Translations under genes and position numbers: made by a program
NCBI GenBank assembly: GCA_049325415.1
Contig: JBMOLL010000114.1
Location: forward strand, 1 to 39,834
Reading direction: 5' to 3'
Length of the DNA stretch: 39,834 nucleotides
Origin: JBMOLL01 sp049325415
Lineage (GTDB): Bacteria; Bacteroidota; Bacteroidia; Bacteroidales; GCA-2748055
Notes under the pieces: model-generated
Databases searched by the model: none
The model's input: the letters and a program-made list of their open reading frames with translations, nothing else
What the model was told of the DNA's origin: nothing
Shown: positions 7,444 to 16,350 of the stretch, piece by piece
Layout of the letters: each line of letters starts with the position of its first letter
Numbering within the stretch: position 1 is the stretch's first letter

Positions 7444-8868
7444 ATGAAAAATAACCCTCGGAGAAACAGCATTTTTGTCGTAGCCGGAATTATTCTGGCA
7501 GCCGGCCTGCTGGAAGCAGCAGTATTTGGTCTGATCAACGATCAGGGAATTTCAGTGTCGGATTCCCTGCTCTTCAGGGTGCCTGTGGCAGAAAATCTTA
7601 CAAGGTTCATCCTGGCATTGTTTATCATCGTTACAGCAATACTGATACACCGTGCCGAAAAGAAAAGAGCATCTTCACTTCAGGCGGATAAAGGGAAGAA
7701 GGTAAAGGAGGAAGAAAGCGTTCTGATCATGCAGAAGCTGATCGCCGATCTCCGCATACCCATGAACTCGATCAACGGGTTCACTGAACTTCTGAAACAG
7801 CCCCAGGAAGATAAACTGATCGCCAAATCGTACCTCCACAATATCAGTACCTCTTCCAGGTTTGCCGTGGAGATGATCGACATGCTGGAGGATATTTACA
7901 GGATCAGCACAAAGACCATGGAGTTTAACCAGGATCGTTTTGATCTGAACCACGTGATGGACGAACTGGCATCTTTCATGGAAGAGAAGAAAAACGAGAT
8001 GGGCGGTACCTTTGTTGAACTGAAGGTGCTGAAGGGGATCCGCGGTTCCTTCCACATTCTGGCCGACCGCAAGCGGATCGAGCTGATCCTTTCGAGCCTG
8101 ATTGAAAACTCCCTGAAATATACCCGGCGCGGAGCCGTAAGTTTTGGTTATGAGTTCACCGGAAAAACCATGCTGCGTTTCTTTGTCAGGGATACCGGCA
8201 GGGCGCCGTCCCAGGAGCGGATGAACTATATTCTGGCCGCCTCGGGTTCCGATTTCAGTATTTCCGATTTTCCCTTCGACACCTTTGCCCTGAAACTGGT
8301 GTATGCCGACCGTGTAACCCGGCTCATGGGCGGTACCTTCCAGGCCACCTCGCATGGCAGTGAAGAAACCGAGTACCGGCTGTCGCTTCCCTATATTACC
8401 GATGAAAAGGATCTTCAGCCCGAACGCCTGAGCGTCCAGGAGATCCGCCCGACACCTGAACCGGAAGTACAGCCGGCGGAGGAAGAACATCCCGTATTCG
8501 AAAACAGCCGGATCCTTGTTGCCGAAGACAACGCCTCCAATTTCATCCTGCTGCAGGAACTGCTTTATGCCTACAAAACGGAGCTCGTATGGGCAAAAAA
8601 CGGGGAAGAGGCCGTTGAGCTTGTCCGTGAAGACAAGGACAGGTTCGACCTGGTGCTGATGGATATCCTGATGCCGAAGATGGATGGCTATGAAGCTGCC
8701 AGACTGATCAAGGAGCTCAACCCCGGGCTTCCCATTGTGGCGCAAACAGCCTACTCGATTGAGAATGTGAGGGACAAAAGCGTGCTTCAGAATTTTGATG
8801 CCTACCTGATCAAACCCATCTGGACGGTGAACCTGCGGGATGTGGTGACCCGTTTCCTGAAAAAATAA
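7444..8868 (+). CDS. membrane hybrid sensor histidine kinase with degenerate kinase core and intact receiver
   Basis: I start at ATG 7444 (474 aa) because the promoter-like element lies between it and the earlier ATG at 7321. Two transmembrane helices (about residues 9-31 and 52-69) flank a very short loop, so there is no real extracellular sensor domain. The HisKA-like helix reads LIADLRIPMNSING. The usual phospho-acceptor histidine before E-L-R is replaced by alanine (about residue 101). The ATPase domain keeps an N-box (LIENSLKYT, N222) and a weak V-R-D-T-G motif at 250, but the GxGLGL nucleotide-lid motif is lost. The C-terminal receiver (356 to the end) is canonical: AEDN acidic pocket, D407 in LMDILMP, T435 and K457. 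The protein therefore probably cannot autophosphorylate. It may act as a phosphate sink or be phosphorylated by another kinase. It is convergent with the PrsW gene 3 nt away, and no cognate output regulator is nearby. Confidence 0.85.
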   Translation: MKNNPRRNSIFVVAGIILAAGLLEAAVFGLINDQGISVSDSLLFRVPVAENLTRFILALFIIVTAILIHRAEKKRASSLQADKGKKVKEEESVLIMQKLIADLRIPMNSINGFTELLKQPQEDKLIAKSYLHNISTSSRFAVEMIDMLEDIYRISTKTMEFNQDRFDLNHVMDELASFMEEKKNEMGGTFVELKVLKGIRGSFHILADRKRIELILSSLIENSLKYTRRGAVSFGYEFTGKTMLRFFVRDTGRAPSQERMNYILAASGSDFSISDFPFDTFALKLVYADRVTRLMGGTFQATSHGSEETEYRLSLPYITDEKDLQPERLSVQEIRPTPEPEVQPAEEEHPVFENSRILVAEDNASNFILLQELLYAYKTELVWAKNGEEAVELVREDKDRFDLVLMDILMPKMDGYEAARLIKELNPGLPIVAQTAYSIENVRDKSVLQNFDAYLIKPIWTVNLRDVVTRFLKK

Positions 8869-8871
8869 GAC

Positions 8872-9558
8872 TCAGACATCTACTTCCGGCCTGTCGTTCC
8901 TGAAAATGCTGGCATCCGAAATGACCTTCATCTTTTTAAATCCGTTTATGAAGAGATAGATGAGGTAAGGCAGGAAAAGCAGCAGTAGCAGGGGGATCTG
9001 CGACATGAGGATAAAATCGTACACCCCATGTAAAAGGATGGGAACGAGCAGCGCGTAACGCAGGTAGGTTCTGCGCAGTTCGGGATACATGTGGGCGATC
9101 CCGAAGAAATACCCCATCCGAACGCCAAACAGGGCATGGGCGGGAACGGCGGTCAGGGCCCGGGTGAGCGCTACGTTCAGTCCGCCCTCCGACACGTAGA
9201 GCACATTCTCCACCGCGGCGAAGCCCAGAGAAACAAAGACCGCATATACTATCCCATCGAATTTTTCATTGAATTCCGGACTCCTCCAGATGAGCAGGTA
9301 AAGAGCCAGGAATTTGAAGATCTCCTCTGTGAAACCGGCTACCACAAAAGCGGTATAAGCCGCCCCGGTAACTGTTTCGGGCGCCGGGTTAAGGGAGGTC
9401 AGGAAACGTTCGGCAAACACAACCGGGAGCACGATGAGTGCACCTGCAACCAGGGCCTTGATCAGCATTCCAAGCGGTTCCTTCTCATACTTGTCCCTGA
9501 ACCAGATATAAAAAAGAATGATGAATACCGGGGCGAGGGCCAACAGAAGGATTGTCAT
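8872..9558 (-). CDS. PrsW-family intramembrane metalloprotease
   Basis: The 228-residue polytopic membrane protein carries the PrsW/CPBP-like signature. The N-terminus APVFIILFYIWFRDKYEKEP is typical. FTEEIFKF gives the E78-E79 pair, FDGIVYAVFVSLGFAAVEN carries E117-N118, and H141 (VPAHALFG) and H177 (LLHGVYD) complete the putative metal site. PrsW in Bacillus cleaves an anti-sigma factor. Homologues in Bacteroidota have no established substrate. The gene starts 2 nt after the stop of the upstream exported-protein gene, so the two are almost certainly co-transcribed, although no functional link is known. No anti-sigma/sigma pair is present in the window. Confidence 0.85.
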   Translation of the reverse strand: MTILLLALAPVFIILFYIWFRDKYEKEPLGMLIKALVAGALIVLPVVFAERFLTSLNPAPETVTGAAYTAFVVAGFTEEIFKFLALYLLIWRSPEFNEKFDGIVYAVFVSLGFAAVENVLYVSEGGLNVALTRALTAVPAHALFGVRMGYFFGIAHMYPELRRTYLRYALLVPILLHGVYDFILMSQIPLLLLLFLPYLIYLFINGFKKMKVISDASIFRNDRPEVDV

Positions 9559-9560
9559 TT

Positions 9561-10145
9561 TTACCAGAGGGGATTAAAAACCCCGTTTGCGGGGGCAAAG
9601 GGATAAGCCGTACTGCGGTTGTTAACAACCACTGCAGCGCCGATGGTAACATTCCTTCCCAGGCGGTAGCTGGCGCCCAGGGTATAGGAATCAGAACCGA
9701 ACGATACCATCGGTCCCGGATTCTTAAGATCGGGGCCAACGATTTGTTTGATCCCTGCGCCATAGACCGTTAGCCGGTCGTCGAGCCTGTATGAGGCTGC
9801 GGCATACAGGGAAAGACTGGTCATTGGCTGTGGGTTCCCGAGGGAGATATCCCCGCTTCCGCCAATGGGATAGGAAAGGGTGGTCAGAACACCGGCATGC
9901 ACCGAAAAGCGCTGCGACACCGGATATGTTAAACCGGGAGCGGCATAGAGCATTGAAGCCGAGCCAAAGCCGGGCGACCAGAGGAAGGACGATCCGGCGC
10001 TGAACCCGAAAACAGGGGCTTTTACACGGGGAACTTCGTTGCCGCTTATCAGGGAATCAGGAAGCGGCTGACGAAATGCACCATCCTGCCCGTACAGCGT
10101 GCAGGCAGCAAAAACCAGTAGCACTATGCCTGATAACTTTTTCAT
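9561..10145 (-). CDS. exported beta-barrel-like protein, function unknown
   Basis: The 194-residue protein starts with a signal peptide (MKKLSGIVLLVFAACTLYGQ, cleavage probably after the small residue near position 19). The mature part is rich in alternating polar/hydrophobic stretches with glycine, serine and aromatic residues (for example SSFLWSPGFGSASMLYAAPG and SLSLYAAASYRLDD). It ends in ...FNPLW with a terminal aromatic, all features of small outer-membrane beta-barrels. No specific family was recognised. It lies 65 nt after araD and 2 nt before the PrsW-type protease gene. Location in the outer membrane is inference from composition; a periplasmic beta-rich fold is the alternative. Confidence 0.6.
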   Translation of the reverse strand: MKKLSGIVLLVFAACTLYGQDGAFRQPLPDSLISGNEVPRVKAPVFGFSAGSSFLWSPGFGSASMLYAAPGLTYPVSQRFSVHAGVLTTLSYPIGGSGDISLGNPQPMTSLSLYAAASYRLDDRLTVYGAGIKQIVGPDLKNPGPMVSFGSDSYTLGASYRLGRNVTIGAAVVVNNRSTAYPFAPANGVFNPLW

Positions 10146-10210
10146 GGCCCTTCAGCTTATGAAGGATAAAATTAACAACAAATATTCAGAATCCTCAGGA
10201 ATATCCCTGT

Positions 10211-10894
10211 TTATTGGCCATAGTAGGCATTTTTTCCATGCTTGCGCAGAAAATGCTTGTCGAGCAGGAACTGATCCATCGACCGCCGGTTTCCGAGCAT
10301 TTCCGTCCGGAAAGCCATTTTGCAGATCTCTTCCAGAACGACCGAATGATAAACAGCTTCCTCGGCATCCTTTCCCCAGGTAAACGGACCGTGTCCGTGA
10401 ACCAGCACCCCGGGCATGGTTACATAGTCCCTTTCCCTGAAGGCGGCAACGATGGCTTCCCCTGTGGCCACTTCATAATCTCCCCGGATATCTTCCGGAG
10501 TGAGCGGATTGGTGCAGGGGATTTTCCCATAGAAATAATCGGCATGGGTGGTTCCGTATGCGGGCATATTCCTACCTGCCTGGGCCCAGGACGTAGCCCA
10601 TTCGGAATGGGTGTGCACCACGGCACCGATTTTATCGAAATTGCGATAAAGTACCAGGTGGGTTGGTGTATCGGAGGACGGTTTCAGTTTCCCTTCAACA
10701 ATTTTTCCGTCCCTGTCGAGGACCACCATATCGCCGGCTTTCATCTGTTCATACTTCACCCCGGAGGGCTTGATGACGATGTAGCCGGTCTCCGGATCCT
10801 TCATACTTACATTGCCCCAGGTAAGGATGACCAGTTTGTGCTTTACCAGATCAAGGTTGGCCTTTAAGACTCTTTCTTTCAGAAGTTCCAGCAT
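10211..10894 (-). CDS. araD: L-ribulose-5-phosphate 4-epimerase
   Basis: The 227-residue class II aldolase/adducin-fold enzyme is close to the usual 231 residues of AraD. It interconverts L-ribulose-5-phosphate and D-xylulose-5-phosphate by retro-aldol/aldol chemistry with a divalent metal. Visible motifs are TWGNVS and IKPSGV (phosphate binding), SSDTPTH with D75, the metal ligands H94 and H96 (VVHTHSEWAT), HADYFYG with D119, VLVHGHGPF with H166/H168, and the C-terminal AYYGQ carrying the catalytic tyrosine. No other arabinose genes (araA, araB) are present. The neighbour across the divergent promoter region is a sodium:solute symporter that might import a pentose or related substrate. Related epimerases acting on L-ascorbate-derived or L-xylulose phosphates (UlaF/SgbE) cannot be excluded. 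Confidence 0.9.
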   Translation of the reverse strand: MLELLKERVLKANLDLVKHKLVILTWGNVSMKDPETGYIVIKPSGVKYEQMKAGDMVVLDRDGKIVEGKLKPSSDTPTHLVLYRNFDKIGAVVHTHSEWATSWAQAGRNMPAYGTTHADYFYGKIPCTNPLTPEDIRGDYEVATGEAIVAAFRERDYVTMPGVLVHGHGPFTWGKDAEEAVYHSVVLEEICKMAFRTEMLGNRRSMDQFLLDKHFLRKHGKNAYYGQ

Positions 10895-11104
10895 AGTTCC
10901 GTACTTAAAATTTTCCCGAATTTAAGCATTCTGTTTCTATTTCCGGCAGGATGAGACTGCCGCAGTTTACAATTCAATCGATTTTTTTTGCGATCCGATC
11001 GATACTGAAAACAACCGACGGTCTTTTATAATGATTGATAAGTAATTGTCCTGCTTTTTGAACGAATTGTTGAGAAGCGGCTGAATTATATCCCCGGATA
11101 TTTC

Positions 11105-11134
11105 TTGAACTACCCGAATAGTTTTATATTTTTG
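11105..11134 (+). promoter_or_regulatory. promoter of the SSS symporter gene
   Basis: TTG at 11105-11107, a 19-nt spacer, and a perfect TATTTTTG at 11127-11134. The transcript should begin near 11140, leaving a leader of about 10-20 nt before ATG 11152 or 11161. Confidence 0.75.
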
Positions 11135-11151
11135 GGTTCACCAACTTCTAA

Positions 11152-12852
11152 ATGACACTTATGGATACACATTTTTCTCTGGGCTTTGTGGATATCCTGA
11201 TCATGGTTATCTACATCCTGTTTGTAATCGGGATCGGCTGGGCGCTGAAACGGTACATGAAGTCGGCCTCTGCCTTTCTGGAAGCAGGTCGTTCCCTGCC
11301 GGCCTGGGTCACCGGTCTGGCCTTCATTTCAGCCAACCTCGGTGCACTCGAAGTTATTGGCATGGCAGCTTCAGGGGCCAAATATGGCATGGCCACGGTT
11401 CATTTTTACTGGATCGGCGCCATTCCGGCCATGATCTTCCTGGCAATTTTCATGATGCCCTTCTATTACGGTTCCAAGGCAAGGTCGGTACCCGAATACC
11501 TGAAACTCCGCTTCGATGAGAAGACCCGGGGTTTCAACGCCTTCTCCTTTGCGATCATGACCATTTTTGCCTCCGGTATCTCCATGTATGCCCTCGCGCT
11601 GCTGATGGAAATCCTGTTCGGTCTGAACTTCCATTTAGGCCTGCTTTTATCGGCCGTAATCGTACTGGCGTACACCTATCTTGGCGGACTGAGTTCGGCT
11701 ATTTACAATGAAGTGCTGCAGTTCTTCCTGATCGTGATCGGATTCCTGCCCCTGGTGATCATCGGAATGATCCATATCGGCGGCTGGGAAGGCATGGTGG
11801 CCAAACTCGATCTTAACCCGGCCACGGCAGGGCTGAATCATTCCTGGTCGAATATCTCAGGCCAGCACCCGATGGGTGGCGTTTACGGTATTGTCCTGGG
11901 CCTTGGCTTCGTCCTCTCCTTCGGCTACTGGTGTACCAACTTCCTGGTTGTACAGCGGGCTATGGCTGCCGGCTCGATGTCGGCTGCCAGAAAAACCCCG
12001 CTGATCGGTGCCATTCCCAAAATGTTCATCCCCTTCCTCGTTATCGTACCCGGTATGATTGCCATCGCCCTGCTCAATGCCGGCGACGAGCAGTTCAACC
12101 TGCCGCTCAAAGGCAATGGTTATGATTATGATATGGTGATCCCCATGTTGCTGAAGCGTTACCTGCCGACCGGTGTGCTCGGGCTCGGTATTACCGCGCT
12201 GATGGCTTCCTTTATGAGCGGGATGGCCGGAAACGTAACAGCCTTCAATACGGTATTCACCTATGATATTTACCAGAGCTATATCAAGCCCGGACAGTCG
12301 GACAAGCATTACCTCAGGGTCGGTCAGCTGACCACCATCTTCGGAGTCCTGGTGAGCATCCTGGCCGCTTATGTGGCACGGCTGTTCAATAATGTCATGG
12401 ACTTCCTCCAGCTGGTATTTGCCTTTATCAACGCCCCGCTTTTTGCAGCCTTCCTGATGGGTATGTTCACCAAACGGACCAACGGGCATGGTGCTTTCTG
12501 GGGCCTGCTGACCGGTACTTTCTCAGCCGCTGTGGTACATGGTTTTACCCGGCCTCTGGGAGCCACAAGCCTGGTTAAAGGAGGATGGACCGGGACCGTG
12601 CTTCATGAGTTCCCGAGCGAAATGGCACAGAATTTCTGGATCGCGATCATCGCCTTTTCCGTGGCCCTGTTTGCCACCATTCTCATTTCCATGCTCACAA
12701 AAAGGAACAAAAGCGACGATGAGCTTAAGGGACTGGTGTATCAGCTTACACCGAAGACCGTCGACGACAGCAAACACTGGTACCAGCGTCCTACTTTCCT
12801 GGCCTGGGTCGTGGGGATCATTGCCATCGTGCTCAGCGTAATTTTCTGGTAA
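11152..12852 (+). CDS. sodium:solute symporter (SSS/SLC5 family)
   Basis: The 566-residue protein has about 13-14 hydrophobic helices in the LeuT-like arrangement of the SSS family. Recognisable segments are the TM1-2 region with FLEAGRSLPAWVTGLAFISANLGALEV, the RSVPEYLKLRFD loop, AYTYLGGLSSAIYNEVLQFF in TM5, the FGYWCTNFLVVQRAMAA segment, and ALMASFMSGMAGNVTAFNTVFTYDIY near the Na2 site. Such carriers couple sodium entry to uptake of sugars, amino acids or carboxylates. The substrate is unknown, though the divergent araD gene hints at a sugar or sugar acid. ATG 11161 (MDTHFSLGF) is an equally possible start three codons in. The small membrane-protein gene 21 nt downstream shares its transcript, and a terminator follows at 13119-13154. 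Confidence 0.9.
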   Translation: MTLMDTHFSLGFVDILIMVIYILFVIGIGWALKRYMKSASAFLEAGRSLPAWVTGLAFISANLGALEVIGMAASGAKYGMATVHFYWIGAIPAMIFLAIFMMPFYYGSKARSVPEYLKLRFDEKTRGFNAFSFAIMTIFASGISMYALALLMEILFGLNFHLGLLLSAVIVLAYTYLGGLSSAIYNEVLQFFLIVIGFLPLVIIGMIHIGGWEGMVAKLDLNPATAGLNHSWSNISGQHPMGGVYGIVLGLGFVLSFGYWCTNFLVVQRAMAAGSMSAARKTPLIGAIPKMFIPFLVIVPGMIAIALLNAGDEQFNLPLKGNGYDYDMVIPMLLKRYLPTGVLGLGITALMASFMSGMAGNVTAFNTVFTYDIYQSYIKPGQSDKHYLRVGQLTTIFGVLVSILAAYVARLFNNVMDFLQLVFAFINAPLFAAFLMGMFTKRTNGHGAFWGLLTGTFSAAVVHGFTRPLGATSLVKGGWTGTVLHEFPSEMAQNFWIAIIAFSVALFATILISMLTKRNKSDDELKGLVYQLTPKTVDDSKHWYQRPTFLAWVVGIIAIVLSVIFW

Positions 12853-12873
12853 GAAACTTAAATAAGTACAATT

Positions 12874-13095
12874 ATGGGTTTAGATATTAAAATACCAATC
12901 GGACTGATGTTCTCCATTTTCGGGATCATCCTGACGATCTTTGGCGTTTTTACCAATGGTGATGATGCCATGTATGTCAAATCACTGAGCCACAACATCA
13001 ACCTGTGGTCGGGCATTTTTATGCTGATCTTTGGCGCTGTGATGTTGCTTTTTTCCGACCTTTTGAAGAAAAACAAAAAGACAGCGGAGGAATAA
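12874..13095 (+). CDS. small two-helix membrane protein, likely symporter accessory subunit
   Basis: The 73-residue protein has two transmembrane helices, LMFSIFGIILTIFGVFT (about 11-27) and NLWSGIFMLIFGAVMLLFS (about 43-61), a short polar loop and a lysine-rich tail. It follows the SSS symporter gene by 21 nt and precedes the shared terminator, so it is co-expressed. Small membrane proteins directly downstream of SSS carriers recur in Bacteroidota and are thought to assist the carrier. That role is inferred from position only. Confidence 0.7.
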   Translation: MGLDIKIPIGLMFSIFGIILTIFGVFTNGDDAMYVKSLSHNINLWSGIFMLIFGAVMLLFSDLLKKNKKTAEE

Positions 13096-13118
13096 AACTC
13101 AGGCTCTGTCGAAGAAGA

Positions 13119-13154
13119 GGCCACCCGGATCAGGCATCCGCGGTGGTCTTTTTC
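13119..13154 (+). terminator. intrinsic terminator of the symporter transcript
   Basis: CCACC-CGGAT (13121-13130) pairs with ATCCG (13136-13140) and GGTGG (13142-13146), with a single bulged C. The loop is CAGGC. The T-rich tract TCTTTTTCTTT follows. The hairpin overlaps the last codons of the convergent EamA gene. Confidence 0.75.
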
Positions 13155-14053
13155 TTTCTGCCCGCCATGATTACGGTGATGGCTCCTGCAAGCGCGGTAA
13201 AAGCACCGGCAATACCCAGGATGCTGAACGATTCGGGGCTGATCCATGAAACATCCATCGAGCTCAGGACCGACATGGAGATAAAGGTGATCACGGGATT
13301 CAGGGTAATGATCACACTGACCTTATTCGCTTCCGTGTATTTTATGGCCAAAGCCAGGGAACCATAGGCAAGTACGGTATTCAGCCCAAGGTAAAAGAGC
13401 AGCAGGTAGTTGCCTCCGGTAAGGTGGGCCATTTCAGCCGGATGGGCCAGAGGGAGGAGCAACAGGGCATTGAAGGCGTAGATAAAGATATTTAACTGGT
13501 TTGTGCTGTAACGGGTAACCAGTTTCTTCTGAAGGGTGGCAAAGACCGACCAGGCAAATCCGCCACCGAGGATCAGCAGGATCCCTTTCGTAAAGCCTTC
13601 CTGGGAGCCGTTAATACCCGTTAACTGTTCCGAGTAAAAAAGACCGAAGCCGGTAAGCACCATCGCAAATCCCAGGAAATGCTTCCAGTTGACGGATTCC
13701 CGGAAAATAATAATGCCCGAGAGGGCAAAACCTACCGGACCGATCTGGATAAAGACCTGGGCAATGGAAGGCGAGGTAAATTTAACCCCGGAGATGAAAC
13801 CTGTATAGTTTAGACCGAGCAAAAGCGCAGCAATGAGCAGCAAAAGCGGCGGCCGAAGAAAGATCCTCAGATCGGACCGCCGGAAGATCAGGGTCCAGGT
13901 GAGGAGGATGAGGAAGGCTGTGGTAAAACGAAACCAGACCACCTGTACCGGATCCAGTCCGGTGACCGCCACTTTAAGCGCAATCGCCAGAAAACCCCAC
14001 AGAGATGCCGTGAAAGCGGCATACATCAAGCCTTTCCCATTATTATTTCCCAT
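13130..14053 (-). CDS. EamA-family (DMT superfamily) transporter
   Basis: The 307-residue protein has ten predicted transmembrane helices forming two repeated EamA modules of about 145 residues each. The first opens with AAFTASLWGFLAIALKVAV and ends GFAMVLTGFGLFYS; the second begins GILLILGGGFAWSVFATLQKK and ends GAFTALAGAITVIM. The motif ..V.WFRF.TAFL.. near residue 40 is typical. Members export amino acids or other metabolites, and the substrate cannot be assigned. It stands alone on the minus strand, convergent with the symporter unit whose terminator lies inside its 3' end. No promoter matching the TTG/TAnnTTTG pattern was found in the 125 nt upstream. Confidence 0.9.
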   Translation of the reverse strand: MGNNNGKGLMYAAFTASLWGFLAIALKVAVTGLDPVQVVWFRFTTAFLILLTWTLIFRRSDLRIFLRPPLLLLIAALLLGLNYTGFISGVKFTSPSIAQVFIQIGPVGFALSGIIIFRESVNWKHFLGFAMVLTGFGLFYSEQLTGINGSQEGFTKGILLILGGGFAWSVFATLQKKLVTRYSTNQLNIFIYAFNALLLLPLAHPAEMAHLTGGNYLLLFYLGLNTVLAYGSLALAIKYTEANKVSVIITLNPVITFISMSVLSSMDVSWISPESFSILGIAGAFTALAGAITVIMAGRKKKTTADA

Positions 14054-14178
14054 CGCTACGATTTATTGATGATCCGTCATCCGGGCCACCGGAATGAACC
14101 CAGGTCAGAATAACAATGCAAGTGAGTAATGGTTTATTCCCTCTGCCCTTAAAACGGGAAGAAGTTCAAAAAACCGTC

Positions 14179-16350
14179 TTACCTCCGGATCTCCATTTCA
14201 TCAAGCAGGTACCCGGCACCCGCAAACTTGTCGATGATAAACAATACATAGCGGATATCGACGGAGATATTCCGGCAGATCTGCGGATCATACATGATAT
14301 CACTCATCGTGCCTTCCCAGTTCCGGTCGAAATTGATCCCGATCAGTTCGCCGTCGGCATTCATCACCGGGCTCCCCGAATTTCCGCCGGAGGTATGGTT
14401 CGAAGCGACGAAACAAACAGGCATGACCGTACCCATCCCGTATTCGCCAAAATCGCCCTCTTCATAGAGTTTCTTCAGTTTGTCGGGGATCAGGTAGTCC
14501 TTTTTGCCTTCCATGCTTTTGCTGATGATCCCGCCAAGCGTCGTAAAGTATTCGTATTCCACTGCATCGGCTGGCTGATAGCCTTCAGCCGAGCCGAAGG
14601 TCACCCGCATGGTAAAATTGGCATCCGGATAAAAGACCTGGTCGTCATGCATCTTCATCAGTCCTTCTACATACCTTCTGTAAAGTGGCGCAAGGCTCTT
14701 ATTCAACACATTGTAACGGGTATATAGCCCGGCCAGGTATACAGTTCTGAACTCCTGCATAACCATGGCTATCGGATCCTTCCCGCAGAGCTTCACGGCT
14801 TTTTCCGGGCTCTTTTCATACAGGTCGATCAGGGTAGAAAAGGTTTTGGGTGAGGTGAAGCGTGAGCGCTTGAAAACCTTTTCAGTGATGTCGGCGAATT
14901 CCTTCTCTGTTCCTTCGTTGATATCCATGAAAAAGTCGGGATAGTATTCCTCAGAAATATCATCATAATAATATTTCATCAGCGCACAGAAAGTCTCTTT
15001 CTCAATCGGCAGGTAAAAATCCCTGTAGAACTTCTCCCCTGCTTCCCTAAGCTCTGCAGCCGGTTTGCCTCCCTCCATCGCTTTGGCGATCCCGTCGGCA
15101 AAAGCAGGCAGTTCGGGAGCCATCACCACTTCTCCCAGGTAATCCATTACCAGTTGGAGACCGGCCAGTTCGCCGTAAATATCCTTCATGGCAGGAATAA
15201 CATTTCCATAGGCTTCCTCCCGCTCCGGGTACTCCGAAGCCCAGGCCATAAAGGCTTTTTCCCCCTCCTCTTTCATGGCAACCGCCCTGTTCCTGTCGAG
15301 GCCAAGGATCACGCCCTGCCATTTTTTCCAGGAATTGCTGATCCCACGGTATTTGGATGCGTACTGGATCCTGACCGTGTCGGACTTCATCATATACGAC
15401 GACATAATGTCGAGACGTTTGGTCCTGACCTTTACCTTTTGCGGCAGGCTGATCTCCAGCATATTCCTCACCGCATCGGAAATAAGGAACTGCTGGGTGC
15501 TGCCCGGATAGCCCATGACCATGGTAAATTCGCCCTCGTTGATTCCCTTTATGGAAAGCGGGAGGAACTTTTTGGGCCGGTAGGGCTGGTTATCCGGACT
15601 GTAGTCGGCAGGCTTGTTGCCGGCATCGGCGTATATGCGGAAAATGCTGAAATCGCCGGTATGTCTTGGCCAGATCCAGTTGTCGTTATCTTCCCCAAAG
15701 TTTCCGATACTGCTGGGCGGTGCTCCCACCAGACGGATATCCCGGTAATCCTCGTACACAAACATCAGGTAGCTGCTGCCGTAATACAGAGCTTCGATAT
15801 CCACGGAATAGCCGTTGGCCGACCTCGTTTTTTCGGTAAGTCCGGCGATGTTGGCCTGGACCACCCTGGCCCTCTCCCCTTCGTCTTTGATATCTTCTGT
15901 TCCATTCAGAACCCTGTCGGTCACATCCTCAATATAACGGAGAAAGGTAACGGTCATTCCCGGATTGGGCAGTTCTTCCTCCATGGAGAAGGCCCAGAAT
16001 CCGTTTGTCAGGTAGTCGTGATCGACGGTGCTGTGTTTTTGTATGGCATCGTAACCGCAATGGTGGTTGGTGAGGACCAGTCCCTTTTCCGACACAACTT
16101 CGCCGGTGCAGCCGTAATCAAAGATCACAACGGCATCTTTCAGACAATCCTGGTTAATACTGTAAATATCTTCCTTTGAGAGATTCAGGCCTTCTGCAGT
16201 CATCTGTCCGTAACGGTCAAGGAGCATGGGAACCCACATTCCTTCGTGGGCAGAAAGGAGCAGCGGCTGAAACAGAAGGAGCAAAGTCAGATTAAGGTTT
16301 AAAAAGCGCTTTACTGTTTGTTTCAGGGCATTGTTTTTTACTGAAGTCAT
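14179..16350 (-). CDS. S46-family dipeptidyl-peptidase, DPP11-like (Asp/Glu-specific)
   Basis: The 723-residue exported serine peptidase has a signal peptide ending near LLSAHEG (about residue 35). It shows the S46 triad: H97 in TNHHCGYD, D233 in HTGDF, and S658 in GGNSGSPV. The specificity site reads GINFDRNWEG, with arginine at 676. It lies 18 residues after the catalytic serine, exactly the S655-R673 spacing known for DPP11, which cleaves dipeptides with Asp or Glu at P1. DPP7-type enzymes have glycine there. Such periplasmic peptidases let asaccharolytic Bacteroidota feed on peptides as dipeptides. The start overlaps the Maf stop by 4 nt, and this is the last gene of the five-gene operon. 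No clear terminator was found after it. Confidence 0.92.
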   Translation of the reverse strand: MTSVKNNALKQTVKRFLNLNLTLLLLFQPLLLSAHEGMWVPMLLDRYGQMTAEGLNLSKEDIYSINQDCLKDAVVIFDYGCTGEVVSEKGLVLTNHHCGYDAIQKHSTVDHDYLTNGFWAFSMEEELPNPGMTVTFLRYIEDVTDRVLNGTEDIKDEGERARVVQANIAGLTEKTRSANGYSVDIEALYYGSSYLMFVYEDYRDIRLVGAPPSSIGNFGEDNDNWIWPRHTGDFSIFRIYADAGNKPADYSPDNQPYRPKKFLPLSIKGINEGEFTMVMGYPGSTQQFLISDAVRNMLEISLPQKVKVRTKRLDIMSSYMMKSDTVRIQYASKYRGISNSWKKWQGVILGLDRNRAVAMKEEGEKAFMAWASEYPEREEAYGNVIPAMKDIYGELAGLQLVMDYLGEVVMAPELPAFADGIAKAMEGGKPAAELREAGEKFYRDFYLPIEKETFCALMKYYYDDISEEYYPDFFMDINEGTEKEFADITEKVFKRSRFTSPKTFSTLIDLYEKSPEKAVKLCGKDPIAMVMQEFRTVYLAGLYTRYNVLNKSLAPLYRRYVEGLMKMHDDQVFYPDANFTMRVTFGSAEGYQPADAVEYEYFTTLGGIISKSMEGKKDYLIPDKLKKLYEEGDFGEYGMGTVMPVCFVASNHTSGGNSGSPVMNADGELIGINFDRNWEGTMSDIMYDPQICRNISVDIRYVLFIIDKFAGAGYLLDEMEIRR

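Noticed and set aside
7675..8745. 356-codon minus-strand open frame opposite the hybrid kinase
   Set aside because: The plus strand encodes recognisable HisKA/ATPase and receiver motifs; the antisense frame shows none.
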